From Gluconobacter morbifer G707 (GTDB taxonomy: Bacteria > Pseudomonadota > Alphaproteobacteria > Acetobacterales > Acetobacteraceae): DNA of 64,000 nucleotides. Of this stretch, positions 1 through 8,663 are shown piece by piece. The stretch is from NCBI RefSeq assembly GCF_000234355.1, contig NZ_AGQV01000001.1, positions 620,001-684,000 on the forward strand, read 5' to 3'. Under the pieces are notes generated by a model, which worked only from the letters and a program-made list of their open reading frames with translations, did not search any database and had not been told where the DNA came from. Position 1 is the stretch's first letter; each line of letters starts with the position of its first letter. The position numbers and the translations under genes were made by a program.

Positions 1-244
1 GGGTGTGCAGGGTCGGTCCCTCGGTCTGTCAGGGAGAGGTCCAAACCGTTTTCCATGGGGAGCCACCCGGTAAAAGGCGCGGTCCGCGCAGGGCGGTGCA
101 TGTCATGGGTTGAACGGGGCACGGACATCAGGGTTTTCCGTTCCCTGCAGGTCCGACGAGACGGGAATGCCAGGAAGGGAGGTTCGAACAGAGGTCTGTT
201 CGGACTGAGCGGGTTTCCATCGACCGTTATGGGCAGGCGCGGGC

Positions 245-1303
245 TCATGCGTGGGCCGGCTGGCGTTCCGAAAGGGGCCAGCGTGGGCGGGCTGCGGTGT
301 CGGTTTCGTCCGGGGTTTCCCCGGCGTGGAGGCGTTCCAGTGCGGCCCAGCCAACCATGACGGCATTGTCCGTGCACAGCCGCAGGGGCGGAGCGATGAA
401 CGGAATGCCGTGTCTGGCGGCCACCTTTTCAAGGCGGGCGCGCAGCATCTGGTTGGCCGCGACCCCTCCGGCCACCACCAGCGCGGTGGATGCCGGGGCG
501 AGCGCCAGTGCATGCTCGGCCCGGTCCGCCATGACGTCTGCCACGGCGCGCTGAAAGGATGCGGCCACATCCGCGGCAAACTGGCGGGAAAGGGCGCCTT
601 TTCCCTGCGGTTCGATCAGGCGGCTGACGGCGGTTTTCAGGCCGGAAAACGAAAAATCGCATCCGTCGCGTCCTCTGAGAGGGCGGGGGAGGTCGAAGGC
701 ATCATCCCGTCCTTCCAGCGCAAGTTTTTCCAGCGCCGGGCCACCGGGCCAGCCAAGGCCAAGCATTTTCGCCACCTTGTCGAAAGCCTCGCCCGCCGCA
801 TCGTCGATCGTCCCGCCCAGCCGGACATAATGCCCCGTGCCTTCCACGGAAACGCACTGGCAATGGCCGCCGGAGACCAGCATCGTCAGATAGGGGAACC
901 GGAGTCCCGCGCCAAGGGATGGCAGGCGCGGCGTCAGGATATGCGCCTCGATATGGTTGACCGCGATGAAAGGGCGTCCCAGCGCCATGGCCAGCCCCTT
1001 GGCATAGGAACTCCCCACGATCAGTCCCCCGATCAGCCCCGGCCCCGTCGTGGCGGCAAAGGTGTCGATGTCCGGCAGGGCCAGACCCGCTTTGTCCAGC
1101 ACGGTCCGCACCAGGGCGGGCAGGGCGTCCAGATGCGCGCGGGCTGCAATCTCCGGGACGACGCCCCCCAGAATTTCATGATCCTTCTGCGATACGACGC
1201 CTTCGGCCAGGATGTCGCCCGCATGGCTGAGGATGGCGCAGCCGGTGTCATCGCAGGACGTTTCAATTGCTAGAAGGGGGCGGCATGACGGGGAGTAGGA
1301 CAT
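245..1303 (-). CDS. tsaD: tRNA N6-adenosine threonylcarbamoyltransferase TsaD
   Basis: TsaD (formerly Gcp) transfers the threonylcarbamoyl group to A37 of tRNAs that read ANN codons, working with TsaB and TsaE in the cytoplasm. The 352-residue product has the usual family length. It shows the ASKHA-type start LLAIETSCDDTG (about residue 10), the metal-binding HIEAH (His117 and His121), an SGGH motif and the C-terminal GGVAANQMLR. I chose the ATG at 1303; an in-frame ATG at 1312 is equally possible and neither has a clear Shine-Dalgarno site. Further upstream starts would run into hemC. It is transcribed away from hemC across a short divergent intergenic region. Confidence 0.95.
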   Translation of the reverse strand: MSYSPSCRPLLAIETSCDDTGCAILSHAGDILAEGVVSQKDHEILGGVVPEIAARAHLDALPALVRTVLDKAGLALPDIDTFAATTGPGLIGGLIVGSSYAKGLAMALGRPFIAVNHIEAHILTPRLPSLGAGLRFPYLTMLVSGGHCQCVSVEGTGHYVRLGGTIDDAAGEAFDKVAKMLGLGWPGGPALEKLALEGRDDAFDLPRPLRGRDGCDFSFSGLKTAVSRLIEPQGKGALSRQFAADVAASFQRAVADVMADRAEHALALAPASTALVVAGGVAANQMLRARLEKVAARHGIPFIAPPLRLCTDNAVMVGWAALERLHAGETPDETDTAARPRWPLSERQPAHA

Positions 1304-1370
1304 GCCATGCATTATGACCGAGTCTGTCAGATCATGACAGTCCTGCCGGAATGGAGTACAGGTGCGGTTC

Positions 1371-2420
1371 ATGAATGCTCCCGTCCTGGCTTCCGACGCC
1401 CTCCAGAAGGTCGCCGCGGAAGCCGTCCGTCGCTCCCATGCTGTCGAGACGCCGTCCCGACGCACTCTTCCCCTGCGTGTCGGAACCCGTGCCTCGCCGC
1501 TGGCTCTCGTTCAGACGCGCAATTTCCTGACGCGCCTGACACGGTTCTGTCCCATCCTGCGTGATATGGGGGCTTTCCAGGAGCACCAGATCAGCACGGA
1601 AGGGGATCGTAACCTCGTCCAGCGTCTGGCGGAGATTGGCGGAAAGGGGCTTTTCGCCAAGGAAATTCACGAGGCCCTTCTGGCCGGTCGCATCGATTTT
1701 GCGGTGCACAGCCTCAAGGATCTCGAGACCAATCTTCCCCCCGGCCTCGTTCTGGCCTGCACGCTCAAGCGCGAAGACGCCCGCGACACCATTCTCCTCC
1801 GGGACCGGACGGTCGAAGTTGATCCCGCCCGTCCGTATGACTGCCTTCCTGAAGGTGCGCTGATCGGCTGTGCCTCCGTCCGCCGTCAGGCGCAGATGCT
1901 GCATGTCCGTCCGGACCTGAAGTTCTGTCTTCTGCGCGGTAACGTCCAGACACGTCTGGACAAGCTGCGGGCCGGTGCCTGTGACGCCACGCTTCTGGCG
2001 CTTGCCGGTCTGCGCCGTCTGGGGATGGAAGACAGGGTGGACGTCGTCCTGGAGCCGGATCAGATGCTGCCTGCTTCGGGGCAGGGGATCGTCGGTGTGA
2101 CAGTGCGTGAGAGCGACGCGGAACTGCGCGAACTCCTTTCCGCGATCGAGGATCCGGAAGCCCGGGCTGTCTCTACGGCGGAGCGCGCCCTTCTGGCGGA
2201 ACTGGATGGCTCCTGCCGCACCCCGATCGGCGGTTATGCCAGAATCGAGAAGGGTATTCTCAAGCTGACCGGCATGGTCGCCAGCGAGGACGGTACGTTC
2301 CTGCTGAAGCGGGAGATCGAGGGTCCGCCGCTGGAGGCCGCCCGCATGGGAACTGAACTGGCGGACGAACTGCGCCGCGAAACGCCGCCTCATATCTTTG
2401 CCGAGATCACGCGGGCCTGA
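1371..2420 (+). CDS. hemC: Hydroxymethylbilane synthase (porphobilinogen deaminase)
   Basis: HemC polymerises four porphobilinogens into hydroxymethylbilane in haem and cobalamin synthesis. Of its 349 residues, the recognisable landmarks are the N-terminal LPLRVGTRASPLALVQ, the HSLKDL loop, and GSCRTPIGGY, whose Cys (about 282) carries the dipyrromethane cofactor. The N-terminus is about 30 residues longer than in E. coli before the conserved core. A GTG at 1362 in the same frame is an alternative start. hemD begins one base after its stop, so the two form a translationally coupled pair. A high haem demand fits the cytochrome-rich respiratory chain seen elsewhere in the window. Confidence 0.96.
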   Translation: MNAPVLASDALQKVAAEAVRRSHAVETPSRRTLPLRVGTRASPLALVQTRNFLTRLTRFCPILRDMGAFQEHQISTEGDRNLVQRLAEIGGKGLFAKEIHEALLAGRIDFAVHSLKDLETNLPPGLVLACTLKREDARDTILLRDRTVEVDPARPYDCLPEGALIGCASVRRQAQMLHVRPDLKFCLLRGNVQTRLDKLRAGACDATLLALAGLRRLGMEDRVDVVLEPDQMLPASGQGIVGVTVRESDAELRELLSAIEDPEARAVSTAERALLAELDGSCRTPIGGYARIEKGILKLTGMVASEDGTFLLKREIEGPPLEAARMGTELADELRRETPPHIFAEITRA

Positions 2421-2421
2421 C

Positions 2422-3093
2422 ATGATGCGGCGCCGTGTTCTGGTCACGCGGCCGGAACCCGGCCTGACGGCAACCATGGCTGCTGTCCGGGGGCTGGGCT
2501 GGGACGCTGTTGCATCGCCCATGCTGGCCGTCACGCCCTGCGCGCCCATTCCCTGTGGCACGTTTCGTGCCATTCTTGTGACCAGTGCCAATGCGCTGCC
2601 GGCCCTGTGCGCCATGCCGCGTGACCGGTTGCTTGTTGCGGTTGGGGACAGGACGGCCGCGAGAGCGCGCGAGGCCGGTTTCCGGAATGTGGAAGCCGCG
2701 GAGGGGGATGCGGAGGCTCTTGCGGCCTTCTGTCATCGGAATGGTCTGACGGGACGTGATGTTCTTCTGGCCAGTGGGCAGGGTTATGGTCTGGATCTCG
2801 TGGATGCGCTGGATGTCAGCCGGGCCGAGGCCTATGCCGTCACGAAAATCCGTCACCTGACGCCCGAAGCCCGGATGGCGCTGGACGCGGGGGCGGTCGA
2901 CGCTGTTCTGTTTTATTCGGGGAAAACGGCCGAGGCTTTCATGGAAGCCGCGCGGGATGTTCCGGAAAGCTGCCTGTCAGGCATCAGGGCGCTGTGCCTG
3001 TCTGAAGCCATTGCCGCGCGCCTCGAGCCGGAACAGTGGCGCGCGGTGAGGTGGCCCGACCCGCTGGAGCGTCTCGGGCCGTGTGAGGCTTAG
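2422..3093 (+). CDS. hemD: Uroporphyrinogen-III synthase
   Basis: HemD cyclises hydroxymethylbilane to uroporphyrinogen III with inversion of ring D. The 223-residue protein starts RRRVLVTRPEPG, the typical N-terminus of the family, and contains the two-lobe pattern with VLFYSGKTAEAF late in the sequence (about residue 165), where the family has a conserved F-x-S segment. Sequence conservation in HemD is generally weak, so the call rests partly on its position one base behind hemC. ATG codons stand at 2422 and 2425. Its stop overlaps the stop of the convergent secB (shared bases TTAG), leaving no room for a separate terminator. Confidence 0.92.
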   Translation: MMRRRVLVTRPEPGLTATMAAVRGLGWDAVASPMLAVTPCAPIPCGTFRAILVTSANALPALCAMPRDRLLVAVGDRTAARAREAGFRNVEAAEGDAEALAAFCHRNGLTGRDVLLASGQGYGLDLVDALDVSRAEAYAVTKIRHLTPEARMALDAGAVDAVLFYSGKTAEAFMEAARDVPESCLSGIRALCLSEAIAARLEPEQWRAVRWPDPLERLGPCEA

Positions 3094-3611
3094 GCCTCGC
3101 CAGCGGGTTCCGGGAACTGCTGGGCGCGCTTGGCCTGCCACAGCGACACGAAGTCGATGGGCTGGAGCACGACCGGCGGGAAGCCGCCGTCACGCGTGAC
3201 ATCGCTGACGATGGAGCGGACATACGGGAAGATCAGGCGCGGAACCTCAACCAGAAGCAGCGGCTCGACCAGTTCTTCCGGTGCGTTGGCCAGCGTGACG
3301 ATCGCGGCATAGGTCAGTTCCGTGATGAACACCGGGCGGCCGGTCTTGCCACCTTCTTCAGCCGGGGGTTCGGCCGCTTCCGCGCGCACGGACAGGACCA
3401 CTTCGTAAACCGGCTGCTGCTCTTCGAGGCGGTTGGCCTGAACGTCGATATTGACGGAAATCTGCGGCTGGGCGCGCAGCGTGGTGAAAATGGAGGCGCC
3501 GGACGGAACCTCGAAGGACAGGTCCTTCGTATACTGCACGTTGATGACGAGCGGCATCGGCGGCACGCTCTCTTGGCCGAGGGCCTGGTTGTCGGTGGTG
3601 TTCTCGGACAT
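3090..3611 (-). CDS. secB: Protein-export chaperone SecB
   Basis: SecB is a cytosolic tetrameric chaperone that keeps preproteins unfolded and delivers them to SecA. The 173-residue product carries the family core, from VINVQYTKDLSFEVP (about residue 21) through YEVVLSV to the FPYVRSIVSDVTRDGGFPP stretch, followed by LQPIDF. I chose the start MSENTTDNQ because it matches SecB N-termini; the frame remains open upstream but without similarity. In many alphaproteobacteria secB lies back to back with a Tim44-like gene, as here. No leucine-rich acidic tail is obvious; the C-terminus ends PEPAGEA. Confidence 0.97.
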   Translation of the reverse strand: MSENTTDNQALGQESVPPMPLVINVQYTKDLSFEVPSGASIFTTLRAQPQISVNIDVQANRLEEQQPVYEVVLSVRAEAAEPPAEEGGKTGRPVFITELTYAAIVTLANAPEELVEPLLLVEVPRLIFPYVRSIVSDVTRDGGFPPVVLQPIDFVSLWQAKRAQQFPEPAGEA

Positions 3612-3766
3612 GACAGTCTCCGGATCCGCAATGCGGACGTCAGTGAAACAATTGCGATCTCCCGGCGGTAGCATGATGTTCCATGCGCGCCAAGACACGC
3701 TTCCTGAGCATGAATGGTTGAGATCGGGCCCGGAGCACCCTATCTGTACAACATACGTTCCAACGC

Positions 3767-4552
3767 ATGAGTGAAACGCAGACCTTCATGTCTTCTGACA
3801 AAATCCATCTTCCGTCCGGCCTCATGGACTCCGCCAGCGCACATTTCCCGTGGGACATCGTGGTGCTGGCCGTGCTGGCTGTTGCGCTCGGTATCCGTCT
3901 GTATCGGGTTCTGGGCCGCCGGATCGGAATGCAGGGTGTGCGTCAGGAGAGGCCGGGCCCATTCAGCGCGTCTGCTCCGGACAGCCGGGAGACACGGACG
4001 CCGCCGCCGCTGCCTGCCGGGGCACAGCCCAACGGGGAGGGTGCGCCACCCGCGCCGCAGGTCGAATATGACATTCCTGCTCCGGCGACGCGCGTGGGGA
4101 CCATTCTGGGGGAAATTGCCCAGATTGCTCCGGGTTTCACGCCCTCCGCTTTCCTGAAAGAGGCCGAAAGCGCCTTCCGCCGCATCATCCCGGCCTTTGC
4201 CGTCGGGGACAAGCCGGCTCTGGCGGGGCTTCTGACGTTCGAAACGGAAGAGGCCTTTTCCCAGGCCATTGATGCCCGGACGGAAGCGGGTGAGGTCCAG
4301 AGGAGCGATCTGCGCGGTATTGACAGCCTGGCCATTCTGGATGCGTTCCTGACGTCTTCGGAAGCGGAAGGGCGGATTGCCCGAATCGAAGTCCGAATCG
4401 TTTCCCGTCAGATCAATCTGCTCAGCGACCGTAATGGCGATCCTATTCAGGGAACGGAAGCCGTGACCGAGTTCCATGATCTCTGGCTGTTCGAGTACGC
4501 TACGAGTGTTTCGCCTTCGAACTGGCGTCTGGCAGCGTCCCGCCCTGCCTGA
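3767..4552 (+). CDS. Tim44-like domain protein (membrane-anchored)
   Basis: The 261-residue product has one N-terminal membrane helix (about residues 29-43, DIVVLAVLAVALGIRLY), a proline-rich linker (about 60-105) and a C-terminal Tim44-like/NTF2-fold domain from about residue 110. Mitochondrial Tim44 couples the translocase to Hsp70; in alphaproteobacteria related proteins are called TimA, with a poorly defined role at the inner membrane. It diverges from secB and precedes mltA by 27 bases, a common alphaproteobacterial arrangement. Alternative in-frame ATGs at 3788 and 3824 are plausible because family members usually begin just before the helix; none has a good Shine-Dalgarno site. Confidence 0.85.
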   Translation: MSETQTFMSSDKIHLPSGLMDSASAHFPWDIVVLAVLAVALGIRLYRVLGRRIGMQGVRQERPGPFSASAPDSRETRTPPPLPAGAQPNGEGAPPAPQVEYDIPAPATRVGTILGEIAQIAPGFTPSAFLKEAESAFRRIIPAFAVGDKPALAGLLTFETEEAFSQAIDARTEAGEVQRSDLRGIDSLAILDAFLTSSEAEGRIARIEVRIVSRQINLLSDRNGDPIQGTEAVTEFHDLWLFEYATSVSPSNWRLAASRPA

Positions 4553-4579
4553 AAATCCAAGCCCTGATACGGCCTGTTT

Positions 4580-5725
4580 ATGAAAAAACTGCTGATTTTG
4601 CCAGTGCTGGCCCTGTTTTCAGGATGCACTCCGCAAACTGAGTCCCCCACCAGCCTTTCGGTGAATCCTGTCGGGTTCGATGCCCTCCAGGGCTGGAATC
4701 AGGAAGACTTTGCGTCCCTGATGGTGCCATTGCGGCAGGAATGTCATCGTCTGTCCCAGCTTCCGCCCGAAACTGTGCTGGGTGGTGCGGAGACTCTTCC
4801 GTTCGGCCGTCATGCCTCGGACTGGAGTGGTGCTTGCGCCGAGCTCGAGAGCGCCACGGATGCGCGAACCTATCTCCAGACATGGTTCCAGCCCTATGAA
4901 GTTGCGACGTCGGCGTTCTTCACCGGCTATTTCGAACCCCAGATCCAGGCTTCCCTGACACAGGGTGGTGCTTACCAGACTCCGCTTTACGGCCGTCCTA
5001 CCGATCTGGTGCGGACAAAGGCTACCAATGGTCAGACTGTCACCGGACGCTGGGTCAATGGTCAGTTTGCCCCCTATTACGACCGCGCCGCGATTGATCA
5101 CGGCGCGCTGGCCGGGAAGGGGCTGGAAATTGCTTGGCTGAAAAGCCCGGTTGATCTGTTCTTCCTTCAGATCCAGGGCTCGGGCCGTCTGGTCCTGCCG
5201 GATGGCAATCAGATCCGTGTCGGCTATTCCGGCAAGAACGGTCAGCCTTATGTGCCGCTGGGTCGTGTTCTGGTGCAGGAGGGGCAGCTCGCGCCCAATG
5301 CCGTTAGCATGGATACGATCCGGGCCTGGCTGGAGGCCCATCCCGATCAGATGATGGCCATGATGGAGCGCAATCCGGATTATGTCTTCTTTCGCCGGGA
5401 TGATGGCAATCTGGGGCAGGGCGCGACCGGCGCTTTCGGTGTCCCGCTGACGGCCGGACGGTCCGTGGCGATTGATCGCAGTCTGGTGCCTTTTGCCCTG
5501 CCGCTCTGGGTTGAGACGAAGCTACCTGATGCGCAGGGGCGTCCGAGTAACTGGGATCATCTCGTTTTTGCACAGGATATCGGGACGGACATCCACGGTG
5601 CCGGGCGGGCGGACCTGTTCACCGGCTGGGGGGCGTTCGCGCAGTATGTTGCGGGCAATCTGCACAGTGCAGGCCGCATGGTGATGCTGCTGCCGCGTCC
5701 ACCTGCCTCTGCGGACACGCAATGA
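4580..5725 (+). CDS. mltA: Membrane-bound lytic murein transglycosylase A (MltA)
   Basis: MltA cleaves peptidoglycan glycan strands to 1,6-anhydromuropeptides. The 381-residue protein starts with a lipoprotein signal (KKLLILPVLALFSGC, lipobox LFSGC at about residues 12-16). It then has the MltA barrel (FFTGYFEPQI at about 113, later FFLQIQGSGRLVLPDG) and a C-terminal 3D domain containing DIGTDIHGAGRADLFTGWG with its conserved aspartates. The predicted location is the outer-membrane inner leaflet. Its stop overlaps the start of the methyltransferase gene (ATGA), so the two are coupled. In related genomes an Smr gene usually follows directly; here two unrelated genes intervene. Confidence 0.95.
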   Translation: MKKLLILPVLALFSGCTPQTESPTSLSVNPVGFDALQGWNQEDFASLMVPLRQECHRLSQLPPETVLGGAETLPFGRHASDWSGACAELESATDARTYLQTWFQPYEVATSAFFTGYFEPQIQASLTQGGAYQTPLYGRPTDLVRTKATNGQTVTGRWVNGQFAPYYDRAAIDHGALAGKGLEIAWLKSPVDLFFLQIQGSGRLVLPDGNQIRVGYSGKNGQPYVPLGRVLVQEGQLAPNAVSMDTIRAWLEAHPDQMMAMMERNPDYVFFRRDDGNLGQGATGAFGVPLTAGRSVAIDRSLVPFALPLWVETKLPDAQGRPSNWDHLVFAQDIGTDIHGAGRADLFTGWGAFAQYVAGNLHSAGRMVMLLPRPPASADTQ

Positions 5726-6576
5726 TTCGCAGTCGCCGGGAAACGCTCGGTGTCCATACCCTGATACGGGGAGACTGCACGACGGTCATGCGGCGGATGC
5801 CTTCTCGGAGCGTGGATGTCATCGTCACGTCACCTCCTTATAATCTGGGTATCCAGTACCGGAGCTATCAGGACCGTCTGCCTGAGGACGCCTATCTGGA
5901 CTGGATGGAAGACATCTGCACCAGTCTCAAGCGTCTCCTTCGGGATGACGGATCGCTGTTCCTCAATATTGCCGGATCGTCCTCCCAGCCTTGGCTGCCT
6001 TTTGAGCTCATGGTCCGGCTGCGCAAGCTGTTCGTGCTTCAGAACCATATCACGTGGATCAAGTCGATTTCGGTCGGAGACATTACTTACGGACATTTCA
6101 AGCCGCTGAATTCTCCGCGCTTCGTGAACCGAAACCACGAACACGTCTTTCATCTCACCAAGACCGGGACTGTGCCTGTCTCGCGTCTCGACGCAGGTGT
6201 CCCGTTTACGGACAAGAGCAACATCGAGCGCAGGCGGCATCTGTTCGATCGCCGGTGCCGCGGGGATACGTGGTTCATCCCTTATGAGACCGTCCGAAGC
6301 CGGAAGGAAAAGTTCAGCCATCCCGGAACATTCCCGGTGGCCCTGCCGGAAGCCTGTATTCGCCTGCATGGGGTTCGGGAGAATGGTGTCCTGCTCGATC
6401 CGTTCATGGGGTCTGGCACCAGCCTTGTGGCGGCTGCCCGAACAGGAATGGCCGGGATCGGCATTGATACGGACACGGCCTATGTCAATGTGGCGCGCAA
6501 GCGTCTGCGTGCGGTGCTGGCCAAGACGTCCGAAGAGATGGTTGATGATCTGGCCAGGGAACTGTCTGAAAACTGA
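5722..6576 (+). CDS. Site-specific DNA methyltransferase, beta class, no restriction partner
   Basis: This is a 284-residue amino-methyltransferase of the beta order: catalytic motif IV TSPPYN (36-41) comes before the AdoMet motif I DPFMGSGTS (226-234). The SPPY form of motif IV is typical of N4-cytosine enzymes, whereas N6-adenine enzymes more often have D/NPPY, so the methylated base is uncertain. It lacks the extra C-terminal domain of the cell-cycle methylase CcrM and is shorter (about 284 versus 358). No restriction endonuclease is adjacent, so it looks like a solitary methylase. It overlaps mltA by four bases (ATGA). A target-recognition role for the central part (about 150-200) is inferred. 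Confidence 0.88.
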   Translation: MIRSRRETLGVHTLIRGDCTTVMRRMPSRSVDVIVTSPPYNLGIQYRSYQDRLPEDAYLDWMEDICTSLKRLLRDDGSLFLNIAGSSSQPWLPFELMVRLRKLFVLQNHITWIKSISVGDITYGHFKPLNSPRFVNRNHEHVFHLTKTGTVPVSRLDAGVPFTDKSNIERRRHLFDRRCRGDTWFIPYETVRSRKEKFSHPGTFPVALPEACIRLHGVRENGVLLDPFMGSGTSLVAAARTGMAGIGIDTDTAYVNVARKRLRAVLAKTSEEMVDDLARELSEN

Positions 6577-6612
6577 TAGGTTCAGCCTGTTCAACTCATA
6601 AACCCAATCATT

Positions 6613-6653
6613 TTGACTTTTTAAGGCTCCCCCTCCATTTTCACGGTAACGTG
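6613..6653 (+). promoter_or_regulatory. Candidate promoter with dyad before the peroxidase gene
   Basis: TTGACT (6613-6618) and CATTTT (6636-6641) are separated by 17 bases, a sigma70-like pair with a weak -10. Directly after it lies the dyad CACG-GTAA-CGTG (6642-6653), placed where a repressor could cover the transcription start. Seen in sequence; function inferred. Confidence 0.4.
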
Positions 6654-6673
6654 AGAACAGAGGAGAACATGCG

Positions 6674-8137
6674 GTGCGTGGGAGTACGATTTTCAAGGGC
6701 ATAGCCAGCTTGGCGGTGCTGGGTGCCGTCGCATGGGGCGGGACCGTCACCTATCTCGAACATTTTGACCACGCAGGGGCGCCCCAGCTGCCGGCGGACA
6801 GCCCCACCCGCCAAGATCCTGTTGCCATGACGGCATTCGCGGCCTTTCAGGAAGTGCGCTGCGACTACTGTCACACCAAGGATGTAAATCTGCCCTTCTA
6901 TTTCAGTCTCCCGGGCGCCAACCAGATCATGAAGCGCGATCTGGTGCAGGGGCAGCGTCACTTTGAATTTGCTCCTGTTCTTGCGGCCTTCCAGCAGGGC
7001 AAGCCGCCTTCCGTCGAGCAGCTGTCCCGGATCGAGGAAGTCATTTCCCAGAACCGGATGCCTCCTGCGGCTTATCTTCTGATGCATCCCCATGCCCATC
7101 TGAATGAGCAGCAGCGTGCGGACATCCTGAAATGGGTCCGTAACCAGCGCGAACGTTACTATGCTACGCCGGGTGTGGCGGCCATGTTCCGCGGCGAAGT
7201 GATCCAGCCTATTCCGGAAACCGTTCAGGTGGACTGGAAGAAGGCCGCGCTGGGCCGCGAGCTTTTCTTCGACAAGCATCTCTCGGGCGACGGGACGCTG
7301 AACTGCGCAAGCTGCCATGGCCTGAACACGGCTGGGGTGGATCATCTGGTGACGGCGACGGGCATAGGCGGCCAGAAAGGTCCGATCAACGTGCCGACCG
7401 TTTATAACTCCGTCTTCAGCATCGGGCAGTTCTGGAACGGTCGCGCGCAGAACCTCGCGGAACAGGCGGCTGGTCCGGTCATGAACCCCCTGGAAATGGG
7501 CTCTCACAGCTGGACGACTGTTGCAGAAAACCTGCGTGGCGAAGCGGGTTATACGGATCAGTTTACGGCCGTCTATGGCTCGGACCAGATCGACGAGCAC
7601 ACCATTACGGATGCCATTGCCGAGTATGAAAAGACCCTGATCACGCCGGACAGTCGTTTCGACCTTTATCTGAAGGGGGATGCCAGCGCGATTACGGCTC
7701 AGGAAAAGCGCGGCTATGAACGGTTCAAGGAGATTGGCTGCTCAGGCTGTCATAGCGGCGTTGCCGTTGGTGGTGACGCTTATGAGATCCTTGGTTTGGA
7801 AGGTCCGTATTTCGAGGCCCGTCACACGCAGCTGACTGCGGCGGATGAAGGACGTTATGCCTTCACGCACAATCAGGCGGACAAGGAGCGTTTCAAGGTT
7901 CCGAACCTGCGCAATGTCGAGCTGACCGGACCGTGGTTCCATGATGGTTCCGTCAAAAGCCTGGACCAGGCAGTTCGTGAAATGGCCCGTTACGAAACCC
8001 CAGACCATGATATTTCCGATCAGGATGTCGGTGATATCGTCGCGTTCCTGAAGACGCTGACGGGTAAATATGACGGTCTTCCGCTGAAGGACGTCCCTGC
8101 AGACGCACCGCTTCATGCACCGGATACCGCCAACTGA
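6674..8137 (+). CDS. Triheme cytochrome c / quinol peroxidase (YhjA/Ccp type)
   Basis: This periplasm-facing haem peroxidase reduces hydrogen peroxide with electrons from quinol or cytochrome c. The 487-residue protein has an N-terminal membrane anchor (about 8-27) and three c-type haem motifs: CDYCH (63-67), CASCH (211-215) and CSGCH (356-360). Classical diheme CcpA/MauG proteins have two; the extra N-terminal haem domain matches the E. coli YhjA type, for which quinol peroxidase activity is known. I chose the GTG start because AGGAG lies 8 bases upstream; the ATG at 6669 is out of frame. A strong hairpin terminator follows. It sits between the methyltransferase and Smr genes, interrupting the usual mltA-smr order. 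Confidence 0.93.
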   Translation: MRGSTIFKGIASLAVLGAVAWGGTVTYLEHFDHAGAPQLPADSPTRQDPVAMTAFAAFQEVRCDYCHTKDVNLPFYFSLPGANQIMKRDLVQGQRHFEFAPVLAAFQQGKPPSVEQLSRIEEVISQNRMPPAAYLLMHPHAHLNEQQRADILKWVRNQRERYYATPGVAAMFRGEVIQPIPETVQVDWKKAALGRELFFDKHLSGDGTLNCASCHGLNTAGVDHLVTATGIGGQKGPINVPTVYNSVFSIGQFWNGRAQNLAEQAAGPVMNPLEMGSHSWTTVAENLRGEAGYTDQFTAVYGSDQIDEHTITDAIAEYEKTLITPDSRFDLYLKGDASAITAQEKRGYERFKEIGCSGCHSGVAVGGDAYEILGLEGPYFEARHTQLTAADEGRYAFTHNQADKERFKVPNLRNVELTGPWFHDGSVKSLDQAVREMARYETPDHDISDQDVGDIVAFLKTLTGKYDGLPLKDVPADAPLHAPDTAN

Positions 8138-8157
8138 TTTTCAGGGACTGGTTAATA

Positions 8158-8192
8158 CAAAAATGGCCCGGTTTTTTCCGGGGCCATTTTTG
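8158..8192. terminator. Bidirectional hairpin terminator
   Basis: The stem AAAAATGGCCCGG pairs with CCGGGGCCATTTTT (one bulge) and is flanked by A- and T-runs on both sides. It serves the peroxidase gene on the plus strand and the small gene ending at 8210 on the minus strand. Confidence 0.85.
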
Positions 8193-8209
8193 TGTGTGTG
8201 TCAGGTCTG

Positions 8210-8419
8210 TCAGTCATCTTCGGCGAGTCTGCGATCAGCGGCTTCGTCGATTTCTTTCCGCTGCGCCTCGGTGATGTATCCACGCTCATATTCCTGCGTG
8301 GCGCGGGCCTTGGCGTTGCGGGCGCGCCCTTTCGTATCCACAGGGTAGCCGCGTTCTTCCGGCAGCCCGAATTCATCATCCGGCAGGCTGTCTCTTTCCT
8401 GTTTTGTAAGTTTGGTCAT
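8210..8419 (-). CDS. Small conserved hypothetical protein (DUF6582-like)
   Basis: This is a 69-residue, highly charged protein beginning MTKLTKQERDSLPDDEFGLP. The opening 'K-x-x-R-D-x-L-P-D-x-x-F-x-x-P' pattern and following RGYPVDTKGRARNAKARA resemble small DUF6582-type proteins seen in proteobacteria; that identification is from memory and moderate. It has no signal peptide or membrane segment and an acidic C-terminus (RRLAEDD). It ends against the shared terminator with the peroxidase gene. Function unknown. I accept it as real because of the coherent family-like sequence and the terminator just downstream. Confidence 0.65.
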   Translation of the reverse strand: MTKLTKQERDSLPDDEFGLPEERGYPVDTKGRARNAKARATQEYERGYITEAQRKEIDEAADRRLAEDD

Positions 8420-8663
8420 CGGTCTGTTCCTCCGACTGAAACCTGTCCGGCTCCCTGGTGAGCCGTTCTTTCATTATGCTCCCAAACGGTCCGTCACAGG
8501 CAGACATTTTTCCTGCCGGTGAGGGAAAACCCCGGACATCACGGACCACAGGCTGAAAAAGCCCCTCCCGCCCGGTATTCAGATGCCGCAGAAGCCTTTA
8601 CATGCGGTTCATGTCCTTCGTTTCCGGAGGCAGGGCAATATCTGGGCAGGTGGAGCGGATTCT

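Noticed and set aside
1..244. Possible partial minus-strand gene starting at 57 (MENGLDLSLTDRG...) and an open plus frame
   Set aside because: Only 18 codons are visible, with no ribosome site or family pattern; the plus frame runs antisense into tsaD.
1332..2615. A 427-codon minus-strand frame opposite hemC
   Set aside because: hemC on the plus strand has clear motifs; the antisense product has none.
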